A stretch of 64,000 nt of DNA from SZUA-547 sp963669265 (GTDB lineage: Bacteria; Pseudomonadota; Alphaproteobacteria; Rhodobacterales; Rhodobacteraceae). The stretch's first letter is position 1; every line of letters starts with the position of its first letter. The DNA is taken from NCBI GenBank assembly GCA_963669265.1, contig OY769916.1:2046001-2110000 (forward strand), read 5' to 3'. Below are positions 25,183-34,000 of the stretch, one piece after another. The position numbers and the translations under genes were made by a program. The notes under the pieces are model-generated. The model was not told the origin of the DNA. It worked only from the letters and a program-made list of their open reading frames with translations, and did no database searches.

Positions 25183-25848
25183 TTAAGCCTCCTCATAATG
25201 CGCGATCAGACGCGGATCGGCGGCGGCTTCCTCTTCCCAGCGGCGCACTGAGGGATGCGCCAGCAACGCCTCCACATAGGCGGCGCCCTCCGCCGCCAGC
25301 GCGACCTCATAGGCGCGCGCCCGAAACGCGATCGGCGCGAAGAACGCGTCGGCGACAGTGAACCGGCCAAATAGAAAGGGGCCGCCTTTCCCCCAGGTCT
25401 CCCGCGCCCAGGACCAGAGCGTCTGCAGCCGGTCGAACTCGGCGCGCACTTCCGGCCGCAATTCGCGCCCGGCGCCGGTGCGACGGGTGTTCATCGGCAG
25501 ATCGTTGCGCAGATTGGCGAAGCTGGAATGCATCTCCGCCGCCAGCGACCGCGCCGCCGCCCGCGCAACCGGCCCGTCTGGCCAGTGCCCGGCGTCGGGG
25601 TGACGCTCCGCCAGCGTCTCGGCGATCGCCAGACTGTCCCACAAGAGCGTGGTCTCGCCGTTCTCCGCGATCTCCAGCGCGGGCACGGTCCAGGCCGGCG
25701 CGAAGTCGCTGCGAAACGCGTCCAGATCCTCCGTATAGAGCCGCACGAGGCGCTCCCCGGCGGTCAATCCGAACGCGTCGAACAGCAGCCAGCCGCGCAG
25801 CGACCAGCTGGAATAGGCCTTGTCCCCGATGATCAGCGTGTACGTCAT
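25183..25848 (-). CDS. Glutathione S-transferase family protein
   Basis: This is a 221-residue GST-like protein with a thioredoxin-fold N-terminus (MTYTLIIGDKAYSSWSLRGWLL) and a helical C-terminal domain (GPFLFGRFTVADAFFAPIAFR). The SSWSLR pattern marks a subgroup common in alphaproteobacteria; the first Ser is the likely glutathione-activating residue. Substrate is unknown. It is the first gene past the DnaA-box region and is transcribed toward it; apt lies about 100 bp upstream. Confidence 0.9.
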   Translation of the reverse strand: MTYTLIIGDKAYSSWSLRGWLLFDAFGLTAGERLVRLYTEDLDAFRSDFAPAWTVPALEIAENGETTLLWDSLAIAETLAERHPDAGHWPDGPVARAAARSLAAEMHSSFANLRNDLPMNTRRTGAGRELRPEVRAEFDRLQTLWSWARETWGKGGPFLFGRFTVADAFFAPIAFRARAYEVALAAEGAAYVEALLAHPSVRRWEEEAAADPRLIAHYEEA

Positions 25849-25949
25849 GGCGCGCCTCCCTCGCCGGGGAGCCTAGCCAAACGCGTCCGCCGCGCCCAAC
25901 GACAATGCAAGATGGGTTGGATGAGCGGTCGTGATGGGTTGCCCGGGCG

Positions 25950-26498
25950 TCAATCGCCCTCGAAGGCGCAGAGCGTGTGCACGTCGACGCCCATCGCCCG
26001 CAGCTTGGCGTTGCCGCCCAGATCCGGCAGATCGACCACGAAGGTCGCGCCGACGATCTCTCCGCCCAGCCGCTCGATCAGTTTGATCCCCGCCTCGGCC
26101 GTGCCGCCGGTGGCCAGCAAATCGTCGACCAGCAGCACGTTCTCGCCCGGTTCGATGGCGTCCTCATGCACCTCCATGATCGCCTGGGCGTATTCGAGCT
26201 GGTATTCTTGCGCGGTGGTCTTCCAGGGCAGCTTGCCCTTCTTGCGGATAGGCACGAAGCCGACGGCGAGCTGATGCGCGATCGCGCCGCCGAGGATGAA
26301 GCCCCGCGCCTCCAGGCCCGCCACCTTGTCGATGCGCAGCCCGGCATAGAGATGCAGCATCAGATCGATCGCCATGCGAAACCCGCGTGGATCGCCAAAA
26401 AGGGTGGTGACGTCCCGGAACATGATCCCTTCATGCGGGAAATCCGGGATGGTGCGGATGTATTCCCTGACGTTCAGGCGCGGCGCTTTCGTCGTCAC
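25950..26498 (-). CDS. apt: Adenine phosphoribosyltransferase
   Basis: Apt salvages adenine to AMP using PRPP. The 182-residue product begins VREYIRTIPDFPHEGIMFRD, as the family does. It has ARGFILGGAIAH, the adenine-site EYQLEYA, and the PRPP motif VLLVDDLLATGGTA. Its start overlaps the end of mtnP by 4 bases. MtnP releases adenine from methylthioadenosine, so the pair forms a sensible two-step salvage route. Confidence 0.97.
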   Translation of the reverse strand: MTTKAPRLNVREYIRTIPDFPHEGIMFRDVTTLFGDPRGFRMAIDLMLHLYAGLRIDKVAGLEARGFILGGAIAHQLAVGFVPIRKKGKLPWKTTAQEYQLEYAQAIMEVHEDAIEPGENVLLVDDLLATGGTAEAGIKLIERLGGEIVGATFVVDLPDLGGNAKLRAMGVDVHTLCAFEGD

Positions 26499-27367
26499 AG
26501 CACTCGCCCCGCGATCGATTTCAGGTCATCGACCAGCACCCTGTCGCGCTGTTCGGGGGCGGTCATGATGGCGAATTCCAGCGCCCGGTCGCAGCCATGC
26601 GGGCAAGGCGCCCGCTCGCCGCCGAGGCTGGGCGCGACCGACTTCACAAGCTTCGCCGCGTTGGCGGTATTGGCCTTCAATGTTTCCAAAATGGTGGTGA
26701 TATCGACCTCGCCGTGATCCGGATGCCAGCTGTCATAATCGGTGACCATGGCGACCGTGGCGTAGCAAAGCTCGGCTTCGCGGGCGAGTTTCGCCTCCGG
26801 CATGTTGGTCATGCCGATCACGTCGCAGCCCCAGACCTCGCGATAGAGCTTGGACTCCGCCAGCGAGGAAAATTGCGGCCCCTCCATCGCCAGATAGGTC
26901 CCGCCGCGATGCACGTTGATCCCCTCCGCCTTGGCCGCGCTCTCCAGCGCGGCGCCGAGGCGCGGGCAGGTCGGACGCGCCAGCGAGACATGCGCCACGC
27001 AACCGGTTCCGAAAAAGGATTTCTCGCGCGCGAAGGTCCGGTCGATGAACTGGTCGACCAGCACGAAATCGCCCGGCGCCATCTCTTCGCGAAACGAGCC
27101 GCAGGCGGAGACGGAGATCACATCCGTGACCCCTGCGATCTTCAGCGCGGCGATATTGGCGCGGTAGGGGACGGTGGTGGGCGAATGCCGGTGCCCGCGT
27201 CCATGGCGCGGCAGAAATGCCATGGGAACGCCCTCGAAGGACCCGAAAAGAATCTCGTCCGACGGCTCGCCCCAAGGGGTTTCGACCCGGCGCCATTCGG
27301 CGCCTTCCAACCCGTCGATCTGATAGACGCCGCTGCCGCCCATCACCCCGATCATCGCCTGCGCCAT
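26495..27367 (-). CDS. mtnP: S-methyl-5'-thioadenosine phosphorylase
   Basis: MtnP splits methylthioadenosine, a by-product of polyamine synthesis, into adenine and methylthioribose-1-phosphate. This 290-residue phosphorylase has IGVMGGSGVYQIDG, LPRHGRGHRHSPT, VSACGSFREEM, YLAMEGPQFSSLAES and GMTNMPEAKLARE. These fit the MTA phosphorylase subgroup rather than purine nucleoside phosphorylases of other types. It is translationally coupled to apt. Confidence 0.96.
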   Translation of the reverse strand: MAQAMIGVMGGSGVYQIDGLEGAEWRRVETPWGEPSDEILFGSFEGVPMAFLPRHGRGHRHSPTTVPYRANIAALKIAGVTDVISVSACGSFREEMAPGDFVLVDQFIDRTFAREKSFFGTGCVAHVSLARPTCPRLGAALESAAKAEGINVHRGGTYLAMEGPQFSSLAESKLYREVWGCDVIGMTNMPEAKLAREAELCYATVAMVTDYDSWHPDHGEVDITTILETLKANTANAAKLVKSVAPSLGGERAPCPHGCDRALEFAIMTAPEQRDRVLVDDLKSIAGRVL

Positions 27368-27444
27368 GCCGCTCGCTCCGCCTTTGAATGCAACTCCAAG
27401 GCGGTTCTAACCATGCGCGGCCGGGGCGTCACCCCCGCTTGTCG

Positions 27445-28806
27445 TCAGATGTCGAGAGGTTGCGGCGTCAGCGCCTTTTTCAGCACCCGCATCGCGTTGC
27501 CGCCGGAGATCAGCGCGAGCTTGTCGCGGGGAAAGACCGGCCGGCCGCCCCGCTCGGCGCGCGCAAGAGCGGCCACCACATGGCTGACGCCCGAGACGTC
27601 GAACGGCGTCACCACCGCGCCGTCGAAATCCGACCCGAAGCCGATATGCTCATACGGGTTGTAATGGCCGTAGCGTTTGAACATTCGGCGCACGAAATCC
27701 GGCTCCTCCAGCGTGTCCAGAACCGCGATGCAGCTTTCGACGATGCGGTCGACCTTCGACTCCCAAGGGTCGCTGTCGGCCCATCCCATGGCCGAGCGCC
27801 AGAAGCCGACGCCGATCACGCCGCCGGTCTCCGCCACCGCCTGAATTTCCCGCGCCGTCAGATTGCGGGGCTGGTCATGCACCGCCGCCACGCCCGCATG
27901 GCTGACGAAAACCGGTCTGCGTCCGTTGGGGTGATCGAGCGCGATCTCGGCTGCTTCATCCACCACCGCGCGCGAGGCGTGGGCGAGGTCCAACGCGACG
28001 CCTTCGTTGAGGCAGGTCTCCACCATCGTGCGCCCCGCCGGCGTCAGCCCTCCGCGCGCGTTGCAATCCTCGCTGGCGCCGCCCAACCCGTTGGAGAAAC
28101 GATGCGTGAGCGCGATCATGCGAAATCCGGCAGCTTTCAGCGTCGCGACCTCGGCCCTGACCGCCTCCGGCTCCGCATCGGCGGAGATCCAGTGCACGCC
28201 CTCCAGGCTCAGCAGAACGCCCACCGCCGGCGGCCCGGTGCGGCCGCGGCGCTTGGTCAGCGAGTCCAGCGCCTCGGGCCCGTCAATCTCCATCAATTGC
28301 GCTTTTTTATGCGCGGCGCCCTTTTCCACCATCGCGTGGAACCGGCGGGCGATCCGAAACGCCCGGCGACGCTTTTTGCGCAGGCGCGCCGTTTTGAGGC
28401 CGGACCAAAACTCGGACGGGAACAGGGGCAGCGACTGATCCATGCTCTCGCAATCAACGCAAATGGCGTTCTCCGGATCGCGCGAAGGCAGCGGGGTCCA
28501 AGTCGGGGCGGCGAACACCTGTAAGGAGACGCCAGAGGCGGCGAGGCGCGGGATGTCGATATGGCCGGGACCGCCGCGCCACGGATCAAAGCCCCAAAGC
28601 AGCGTGTCGGCGTGCAGATCCACAATGGGAAGACCGGCGGCTTCCGGCGCGAAGGAGAGGCCCCGTCGTTCGGCCCGGTTCGACCCCCAGGCGGCGATCC
28701 GCGCCAACGTCCCCCCGATGCCCAACGGCAGCTTGCGCGGCAAGTTGACCAAAGGTTCCGTGTCGCGAAATTGTCCGGCGCTGATATCCGAGGGGGCCAC
28801 TGCCAA
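27445..28806 (-). CDS. Membrane-dipeptidase family (M19) dipeptidase
   Basis: This 453-residue zinc peptidase has VDLHADTLLWG (metal-binding HxD), SLEGVHWI, LAHASRAVVDE, SHAGVAAVHDQPRNLT and HIGFGSDFDGAV, all M19 landmarks. Relatives cleave dipeptides, some with D-residues. Two features stand out. There is an N-terminal extension of about 60 residues before the metal motif and a strongly basic insert (RLRKKRRRAFRIARRFH) at about residues 155-175. No clear signal peptide is seen. It is a single gene preceded by an AT-rich gap. Confidence 0.92.
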   Translation of the reverse strand: MAVAPSDISAGQFRDTEPLVNLPRKLPLGIGGTLARIAAWGSNRAERRGLSFAPEAAGLPIVDLHADTLLWGFDPWRGGPGHIDIPRLAASGVSLQVFAAPTWTPLPSRDPENAICVDCESMDQSLPLFPSEFWSGLKTARLRKKRRRAFRIARRFHAMVEKGAAHKKAQLMEIDGPEALDSLTKRRGRTGPPAVGVLLSLEGVHWISADAEPEAVRAEVATLKAAGFRMIALTHRFSNGLGGASEDCNARGGLTPAGRTMVETCLNEGVALDLAHASRAVVDEAAEIALDHPNGRRPVFVSHAGVAAVHDQPRNLTAREIQAVAETGGVIGVGFWRSAMGWADSDPWESKVDRIVESCIAVLDTLEEPDFVRRMFKRYGHYNPYEHIGFGSDFDGAVVTPFDVSGVSHVVAALARAERGGRPVFPRDKLALISGGNAMRVLKKALTPQPLDI

Positions 28807-28980
28807 GCACTCCTCTAATTGTGAACGGTCCTGTTTTGTGTCGCCAGATCAGGCGATCTTTCCATGAATCTAACATAATACTTGCGCCTGCGCATGTAAC
28901 CCACGCCCAAGTCAACATTTCTTGCGGAGTATTACGACGAAGCTGAGATTAATTTGAGGTTATCGATCCCGGCGCGGTGG

Positions 28981-29601
28981 TCACGCCTTGGGACGGGTCA
29001 GAGAGAATGTCTCGCGCACCGCCGAATAATCCGCATATCCCAGCCGGGCCAGCGGCTGATACCGCAACATGTCCACCCGGCCGTCCGAGATCAGCTCATC
29101 CCGGATATGCACGCCGACCACCTGCCCGAAGATCGCGCCATTGTCATAGCCGGGATCCTCCGAAGGCAGCGCCGTCCGCGTCAGGAACCGGCACTCCAGC
29201 GCAGCGGGCGCGGCGGCGACGCGGGGCGGCGCGACGACCCGGCTCGGCGCTTTCTTCAGCCCCGCCTTATCGAATTCATCGACCCCCGCCGCATAAGGGC
29301 CGGAGGTGACGTTCATCGGATCGCGCAGGTTCCAGCTGACTAGATTGACCACGAACTCGCCGGTCGCCAGCACATTCGCCAGCGTGTCCTTACCCTCGTC
29401 GCGACCCACCTTGGCCCCGTGCGGCGCGAACATCACGATCGGCGGCGCGTCGGCGACGGCGTTGAAATAGCTGAACGGCGCGAGGTTGACGCCGCCGCCC
29501 GCATCCAAGGTCGAGACCCAGGCGATGGGCCGTGGCGCAACGATCGCCTTGAACGGATCGCGCGGCAGTCCATGCGCGTCGGCGCCGGGGCGATAGAACA
29601 T
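28981..29601 (-). CDS. Flavin reductase-like (FMN-binding) protein
   Basis: This 206-residue split-barrel FMN protein has RDPFKAIVAPRPIAWVST, NLAPFSYFNAVADAPPIVMF and VVNLVSWNLRDPMN. These are typical of the flavin reductase-like family whose members reduce FMN or act as two-component oxygenase partners. Partner and substrate are unknown. The frame opens at 29742, but the ATG at 29601 has AGAGGAAAG upstream and matches relatives; it also clears the divergent GNAT gene. Confidence 0.9.
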   Translation of the reverse strand: MFYRPGADAHGLPRDPFKAIVAPRPIAWVSTLDAGGGVNLAPFSYFNAVADAPPIVMFAPHGAKVGRDEGKDTLANVLATGEFVVNLVSWNLRDPMNVTSGPYAAGVDEFDKAGLKKAPSRVVAPPRVAAAPAALECRFLTRTALPSEDPGYDNGAIFGQVVGVHIRDELISDGRVDMLRYQPLARLGYADYSAVRETFSLTRPKA

Positions 29602-29740
29602 GTCGCTTTCCTCTTTGCTGTCTTCGGCTGGATTATGGACGCGTCGCGGCGCGCGTGATACCCGCCGATAGGTCCCGCCCGGCGCGGGGACGCGCCCCGC
29701 GCTCAGAGTAGCGCGCAGATCGAAAGACCCGCCAGCGACC

Positions 29741-30253
29741 ATGTTCCGCCTGCTTCGCGAACTTCCAGATGACGGCTACGAGGTCGAGATGCTCTACGAC
29801 CTCTCCTTCGCTCCTGGGCGAACGGCGCTGTCGTCGTATCAGTTGCGCGAGGGCATCTCTCCGATCGAGACCCTCAGCACGGTGGCGCGGGACGAGTATG
29901 ACACGCTGGCCGGCGCCATCCGCTACTGGCCGGTCAGGATCGGCGGGGCCCAAGCGAAGCCCGGCGCCCCGGCGCTGTTGCTGGGGCCGATCGCGGTGCA
30001 TCCGACCCATCAGGGCGAGGGTCTCGGCGCCCTGTTGATGGGCGAGACGATGGACCGAGCCAGCGCTCTGGGCTGGAAGCGCGTCATATTGGTGGGCGAT
30101 GAGCCCTATTACGGCCAATTCGGCTTTTCCGCGCGGCTCGGCAAACGGCTGAACTTCCCGCCGCCGACCAACCCCGCGCGGGTGCTGGCGAAATCGCTGG
30201 CGCTCGGCGCCTGGAAAGGCGTGGAGGGCGACGTGAAACGCTGGAGCGCGTAA
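29741..30253 (+). CDS. GNAT-family N-acetyltransferase
   Basis: This 170-residue protein has the acetyl-CoA pyrophosphate-binding motif in GPIAVHPTHQGEGLGALLM and the following VILVGDEPYYGQFGFS, a pattern of the YhbS-like predicted acetyltransferases. The acceptor is unknown. It is divergent from the flavin reductase and lies 37 bp upstream of a co-directional thioesterase. Confidence 0.9.
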   Translation: MFRLLRELPDDGYEVEMLYDLSFAPGRTALSSYQLREGISPIETLSTVARDEYDTLAGAIRYWPVRIGGAQAKPGAPALLLGPIAVHPTHQGEGLGALLMGETMDRASALGWKRVILVGDEPYYGQFGFSARLGKRLNFPPPTNPARVLAKSLALGAWKGVEGDVKRWSA

Positions 30254-30290
30254 GGCGCGAACCAACGCCAAATTAGAGGCAGGAGAAGCC

Positions 30291-30731
30291 ATGTCAGATG
30301 CAAAAGCCAAACGATTCAGCGAAATCGCCGCCGTCGCGACCGGCGTCGTGCATCCCTGGCATCTGGACCATTTCGGCCACATGAACGTGCGCCATTACGC
30401 GCCGTTCTTCGACGATGCGATCTATCACTTCTGGACCCGGCTCGGCGCGCCCTATTCCGAGATGCTGGAGAAGTTCGGCGTGCATACCGTGACCGCGCGC
30501 GCGACGACCAACTTTATCAAGGAGCTCAACGCCGGCGACCTGCTGGTGATCGACGCCGCCGTTACGCGAATCGGCGGCAAGAGCGCGACATTCGCCCTCA
30601 CTATGCGCCACACAGATACTGGCCAGACGCACGCAACCTACGAAGCGGTCGAAGTGTTCTTCGATCCTAAAACCCGGCGCTCGACCGAGATCCCCGACGC
30701 GTTGCGTGCGCTATTTTCTAAGGTCGGCTAA
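30291..30731 (+). CDS. Acyl-CoA thioesterase (4HBT-type hotdog)
   Basis: This 146-residue protein carries the 4-hydroxybenzoyl-CoA thioesterase-like motif HLDHFGHMNVRHY with the catalytic Asp and the following helix. TARATTNFIKELNAGD and YEAVEVFFDPKTRRS complete the fold. It probably hydrolyses a medium or short acyl-CoA. AGGAG precedes the ATG by about 6 bases. It ends 4 bases into the convergent GST gene. Confidence 0.9.
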   Translation: MSDAKAKRFSEIAAVATGVVHPWHLDHFGHMNVRHYAPFFDDAIYHFWTRLGAPYSEMLEKFGVHTVTARATTNFIKELNAGDLLVIDAAVTRIGGKSATFALTMRHTDTGQTHATYEAVEVFFDPKTRRSTEIPDALRALFSKVG

Positions 30732-31429
30732 CAGCACGAATCCGTCGCGCAGGCGAGGCTGAAACGGCAGTCGGCGACATCCTCGCCCCGTCCCAGATAG
30801 GTCTGGTCCGACAGATAGAACGCGCTGAACGCCTCCTCGAAATCCGGCGCGACCGATTTCTCCGCCAGATCGCTCGACAGCAGGCTCGCCTGCCAGGTTT
30901 TCAGCTTGGTCCGCTCGCCGAGGAAATCATAGCCCGACCGGCGCTCGACAATCTCGGCGCGGTGCAGCAGCGGCAACCACGCGATATCGACCATGCCGAT
31001 GGAGTCTCCCCCGAAATAGGGCGTGTCGCCGAGACGCGCCTCGATCCGGTCGAACGCCGCGCCGAGTTTCTCGCCCCGCTCCTTCAGGATGCAGGGATCG
31101 GGGCTGCGCTGCGCGCTGCATTGCGCAAGGTAGTTTTTGGACGCCAGATAGCTCCACGCGCGATTTCGCGCCCGATCCTCCAGTGAGACATTGGGCTGAA
31201 GCGGCGAATACGCCTCCTCAAGATATTCGACGATCGCATCGCTTTCGAACAGAGCCTGGCCGCCGTCGGTGATCAGAACCGGCACCTGCCCGTTGGGCGA
31301 GAGCTCCAAAAACCATTGCGGCTTGTCGGCAAGGCTGATGAACTCGATCTCATAGGAAATGCCCTTGGCCTCCAGCAGCGCGGTGACGCGTTGCACGAAG
31401 GGACAGATCTTGAAGCTAACGACTTTCAT
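30728..31429 (-). CDS. Glutathione S-transferase ending in Cys-Cys
   Basis: This 233-residue GST has a thioredoxin-like N-terminus (MKVVSFKICPFVQRVTALLEAKG with a CPF active-site-like Cys; PNGQVPVLITDG, LFESDAIVEYLEE) and the GST C-terminal domain. The last residues read ATDSCC, an unusual Cys pair for this family. It is divergent from an ArsR repressor that is also rich in Cys pairs, and they share a 100-bp promoter region holding a perfect palindrome. A role in arsenite, antimonite or another thiophilic stress is therefore inferred. Confidence 0.88.
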   Translation of the reverse strand: MKVVSFKICPFVQRVTALLEAKGISYEIEFISLADKPQWFLELSPNGQVPVLITDGGQALFESDAIVEYLEEAYSPLQPNVSLEDRARNRAWSYLASKNYLAQCSAQRSPDPCILKERGEKLGAAFDRIEARLGDTPYFGGDSIGMVDIAWLPLLHRAEIVERRSGYDFLGERTKLKTWQASLLSSDLAEKSVAPDFEEAFSAFYLSDQTYLGRGEDVADCRFSLACATDSCC

Positions 31430-31509
31430 GGGTGTATCCTTGACGTTGCCCGGCGCGGAGGCCGGGTGAATCGGCGCTGACGCAGGTGAAATAAATGCGA
31501 TATCTCAAC

Positions 31510-31529
31510 ATTTCAAGGATTATTGAAAT
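31510..31529. promoter_or_regulatory. Perfect 20-bp palindrome, probable ArsR operator
   Basis: ATTTCAA-N6-TTGAAAT fills 31510-31529 and directly abuts the arsR ATG at 31530. The AAGGA that best serves as ribosome site lies inside it. Bound repressor would block both transcription and translation of arsR, and probably the divergent GST promoter. The site was seen by eye; binding is inferred. Confidence 0.75.
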
Positions 31530-31859
31530 ATGAACGAGAATGACGCGCTCTCCATGCTCGCCGCGTTGTCGCAGGAAACCCGCCTGCATGTGGTGCGCTA
31601 TCTGGTTCAGCGGGGTGAAGACGGCGCCTCGGCGGGCGAGGTCGGCGAAGCGGTCGGGGCGGCCTCGTCGCGCGCCTCATTCCATCTCTCCGCGCTGGAG
31701 CGCACCAAGGTGATTTCCTCGGAACGCCGTTCGCGGCACATCATCTATTTTGCGAATATCGACAGGCTCGGCGGCCTGATGTCATTTCTGCTGAACGATT
31801 GCTGCGGCGGCCACCCGGATATACGCGCCTGTTGCGGCGCGGAGGGGGATTGCTGCTGA
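31530..31859 (+). CDS. ArsR-family repressor with C-terminal cysteine pairs
   Basis: This 109-residue winged-helix protein (LAALSQETRLHVVRYLV, SSRASFHLSALERTKVI, RHIIYFANID) belongs to the ArsR/SmtB family. It lacks the classic metal site in the recognition helix. Instead, its tail carries three Cys pairs at residues 91-92, 101-102 and 108-109. This resembles the C-terminal As(III) site known in Acidithiobacillus ferrooxidans ArsR. It likely senses a thiophilic ion such as arsenite and represses itself and the divergent GST through the palindrome abutting its start. Confidence 0.9.
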   Translation: MNENDALSMLAALSQETRLHVVRYLVQRGEDGASAGEVGEAVGAASSRASFHLSALERTKVISSERRSRHIIYFANIDRLGGLMSFLLNDCCGGHPDIRACCGAEGDCC

Positions 31860-31877
31860 TCCGGCTTAGGCGCGCGC

Positions 31878-33998
31878 TCAGCGCCCCTCCACTCGCCACG
31901 CGGCGACCAGCAACAGTCCGGCCATCAGCATCACCACCCAGGCGGGCGCCAACGGGCTGAGAGAGACGTCGCGCACGCTATAGGCTTCGCGCCGCCAGAG
32001 GCCGACCCAGCCGCGCCCGTCCGCGGACCGCCCCTCGCGAATGCGGCGAATGGCCGGAACGCCATCCTCCGAGAGCCAGACCGCCGACCCTTTCGTCGCG
32101 GCGATCAGCGGCGTCAGCGGCTCAGGCGAGGCCACGGGATTCTCGAACTCCTTCGGCGCGGGCGAACCGACGGCGGCGACCGCCGTCAACGCGTCGCTGT
32201 AGAACCGGTGCAGCCCTTGTTCATCCGCCTCATAGGTCGCGCGCCAGGCGCCGGGCCCCGCCTCTGTCAGCGGCAGGTCGACGCTTTCGCCGGACGGGGC
32301 TTCGACAGTCACTTCCGATGGCTCCTCATCGACCGAGCGGCGCAGGATCGAGACCCGAGCGCCCTCCACCTCGGCGACCAGCGCGTCCTCCTCAAGCTCC
32401 GGCTCCTTCATCAGCCAATGGGCGAGACGCCGCAACAACTCCGCTTGGGGACCTCCGCCCTCGAATCCGCGGGTCCAGAGCCAGGCGTGATCGGAGGCGA
32501 GGACCGCGACCCGGCCTTCCTCCACACGGTCGAGCACCAGAAGCGGCTTTTCCTCCGGCCCAGTCATCAGCGTGCGGCCAGAGACTTGCGCGACGTCGAT
32601 CAGCCGGAACCAGCGACCCCATCCCGGAACGCCGTTTTCGGCCGGTCGCGGCGCAAGCTGGTCCAGCCCCGCCGTCACCGGATGGCGCGCGCCCTCATCG
32701 GAAATCGCCGGCGCATAACCCTCGACAATCACGTCCGTCGTCGGGCGCACCGGGCTGATCTCCACCAGCGGCGTGCGGGCGAGGCTTTCGACGCCGGCGA
32801 AGGCCGGGCCGGAAGCGACCAGAACCGCGCCGCCCTCACGCACATACTGCGTGATGTTCCGCAGATAGGTGGTCGGCAGCACGCCCCGGCGGCGATAGCG
32901 GTCGAAGATGATCAGATCGAATTCGCCGATCTTTTCCTGAAACAGCTCCCGCGTTGGAAAGGCGATCAGCGACAACTCCCGCACCGGCACGCCATCCTGC
33001 TTCGAGGGCGGCCTGAGGATGGTGAAATGCACCAGATCGACCGAGGGATCGGCTTTCAGGAGGTTGCGCCATGTTCGCTCGCCGGGATGCGGCTCGCCCG
33101 ACACCAAAAGCACGCGCAGCCGGTCGCGCACGCCATTGACCGAGAAGACGGCGCTGTTGTTGCGATCAGTCAGCTCTCCCGGTTTGGGCAGCGCGGTGAT
33201 CGAGACGACATTCGCCCCGCCATGCGTGATCGCGATGGGAATGGAGACGGTCTCTCCCACCCGAGTCAGCGCATCAGCGACCTCGACGCCGTCGACCGAG
33301 ACGCGAAGATCGACCAGCCGGTCGCCATCGGGCGGCGGCGCGCCCAGTTCCTCGACATGCGCGGTGACGGTGACCTCCTCGCCCACCAGCCCGAAGGCCG
33401 GGGCCGCGTCGAGCGCCAGACGGCGATCGAACTCGCCCGGCGCGCCGGTCAGGACCGCATGAACCGGGCCGGGAAACTCCGCCAAACGCTCCAGATCATG
33501 GGTCTGGCCGTCGGTGATCAGGATCGCGCCCGCCACGCGCTCGCTGTCGACCTCCTCCACCGCCTCGGAAAGCGCGGTCAAGAGACGCGTTCCCGCCTCA
33601 CTAGAGCCCGCCCCGACCAGGCCGCCGCCATCGCCGACGCGAATCTCCCGTATTTCCAGATCCGAAGGGCCGTCGCCCGTCTCGGCCAACGCCTGAAGCT
33701 CCGCGCCGATCGCCTCCGCCGCCTCCGCGGTCTGAGCGCGCCGATCCCGCACGCTCTGGCTGGAGCTATCATCGACCACCAGGAACGCGACATCCGGCCG
33801 GGGATCGCGCAACTCCTCCAACAGCACCGGATTGGCGAGCGCGCCCAGCAGCAAGGCGAACCCCGCGATCCGAAGCGCCAGCCCCAAGGGCGGCGATCCG
33901 CGCAAGACCCCCAAAGCGACGCTCAAGACCGCGACGGCCAGCAGAATGGCGAGAACCGTCCCGTCCAGCAGCGGAGAGAAAACGATCGTCGTCGCCAT
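31878..33998 (-). CDS. Membrane protein with VWA/glutamine amidotransferase-like region (706 aa)
   Basis: Two helices open the protein (about 10-55) and one closes it (about 680-700). Between them lies a VWA-like stretch (VAFLVVDDSSSQSVRD, GAILITDGQTH) and then a class I amidotransferase-like fold (LRVLLVSGEPHPGERTW, FDLIIFDRYRR, GGAVLVASGPAFAG). Such proteins are regularly found in MoxR-DUF58-DUF4159 operons in alphaproteobacteria; their role is unsettled, perhaps in envelope protein or metal-centre assembly. It is the last gene of the four-gene operon, 2 bp after the DUF4159 gene. Confidence 0.8.
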   Translation of the reverse strand: MATTIVFSPLLDGTVLAILLAVAVLSVALGVLRGSPPLGLALRIAGFALLLGALANPVLLEELRDPRPDVAFLVVDDSSSQSVRDRRAQTAEAAEAIGAELQALAETGDGPSDLEIREIRVGDGGGLVGAGSSEAGTRLLTALSEAVEEVDSERVAGAILITDGQTHDLERLAEFPGPVHAVLTGAPGEFDRRLALDAAPAFGLVGEEVTVTAHVEELGAPPPDGDRLVDLRVSVDGVEVADALTRVGETVSIPIAITHGGANVVSITALPKPGELTDRNNSAVFSVNGVRDRLRVLLVSGEPHPGERTWRNLLKADPSVDLVHFTILRPPSKQDGVPVRELSLIAFPTRELFQEKIGEFDLIIFDRYRRRGVLPTTYLRNITQYVREGGAVLVASGPAFAGVESLARTPLVEISPVRPTTDVIVEGYAPAISDEGARHPVTAGLDQLAPRPAENGVPGWGRWFRLIDVAQVSGRTLMTGPEEKPLLVLDRVEEGRVAVLASDHAWLWTRGFEGGGPQAELLRRLAHWLMKEPELEEDALVAEVEGARVSILRRSVDEEPSEVTVEAPSGESVDLPLTEAGPGAWRATYEADEQGLHRFYSDALTAVAAVGSPAPKEFENPVASPEPLTPLIAATKGSAVWLSEDGVPAIRRIREGRSADGRGWVGLWRREAYSVRDVSLSPLAPAWVVMLMAGLLLVAAWRVEGR

Positions 33999-34000
33999 CC

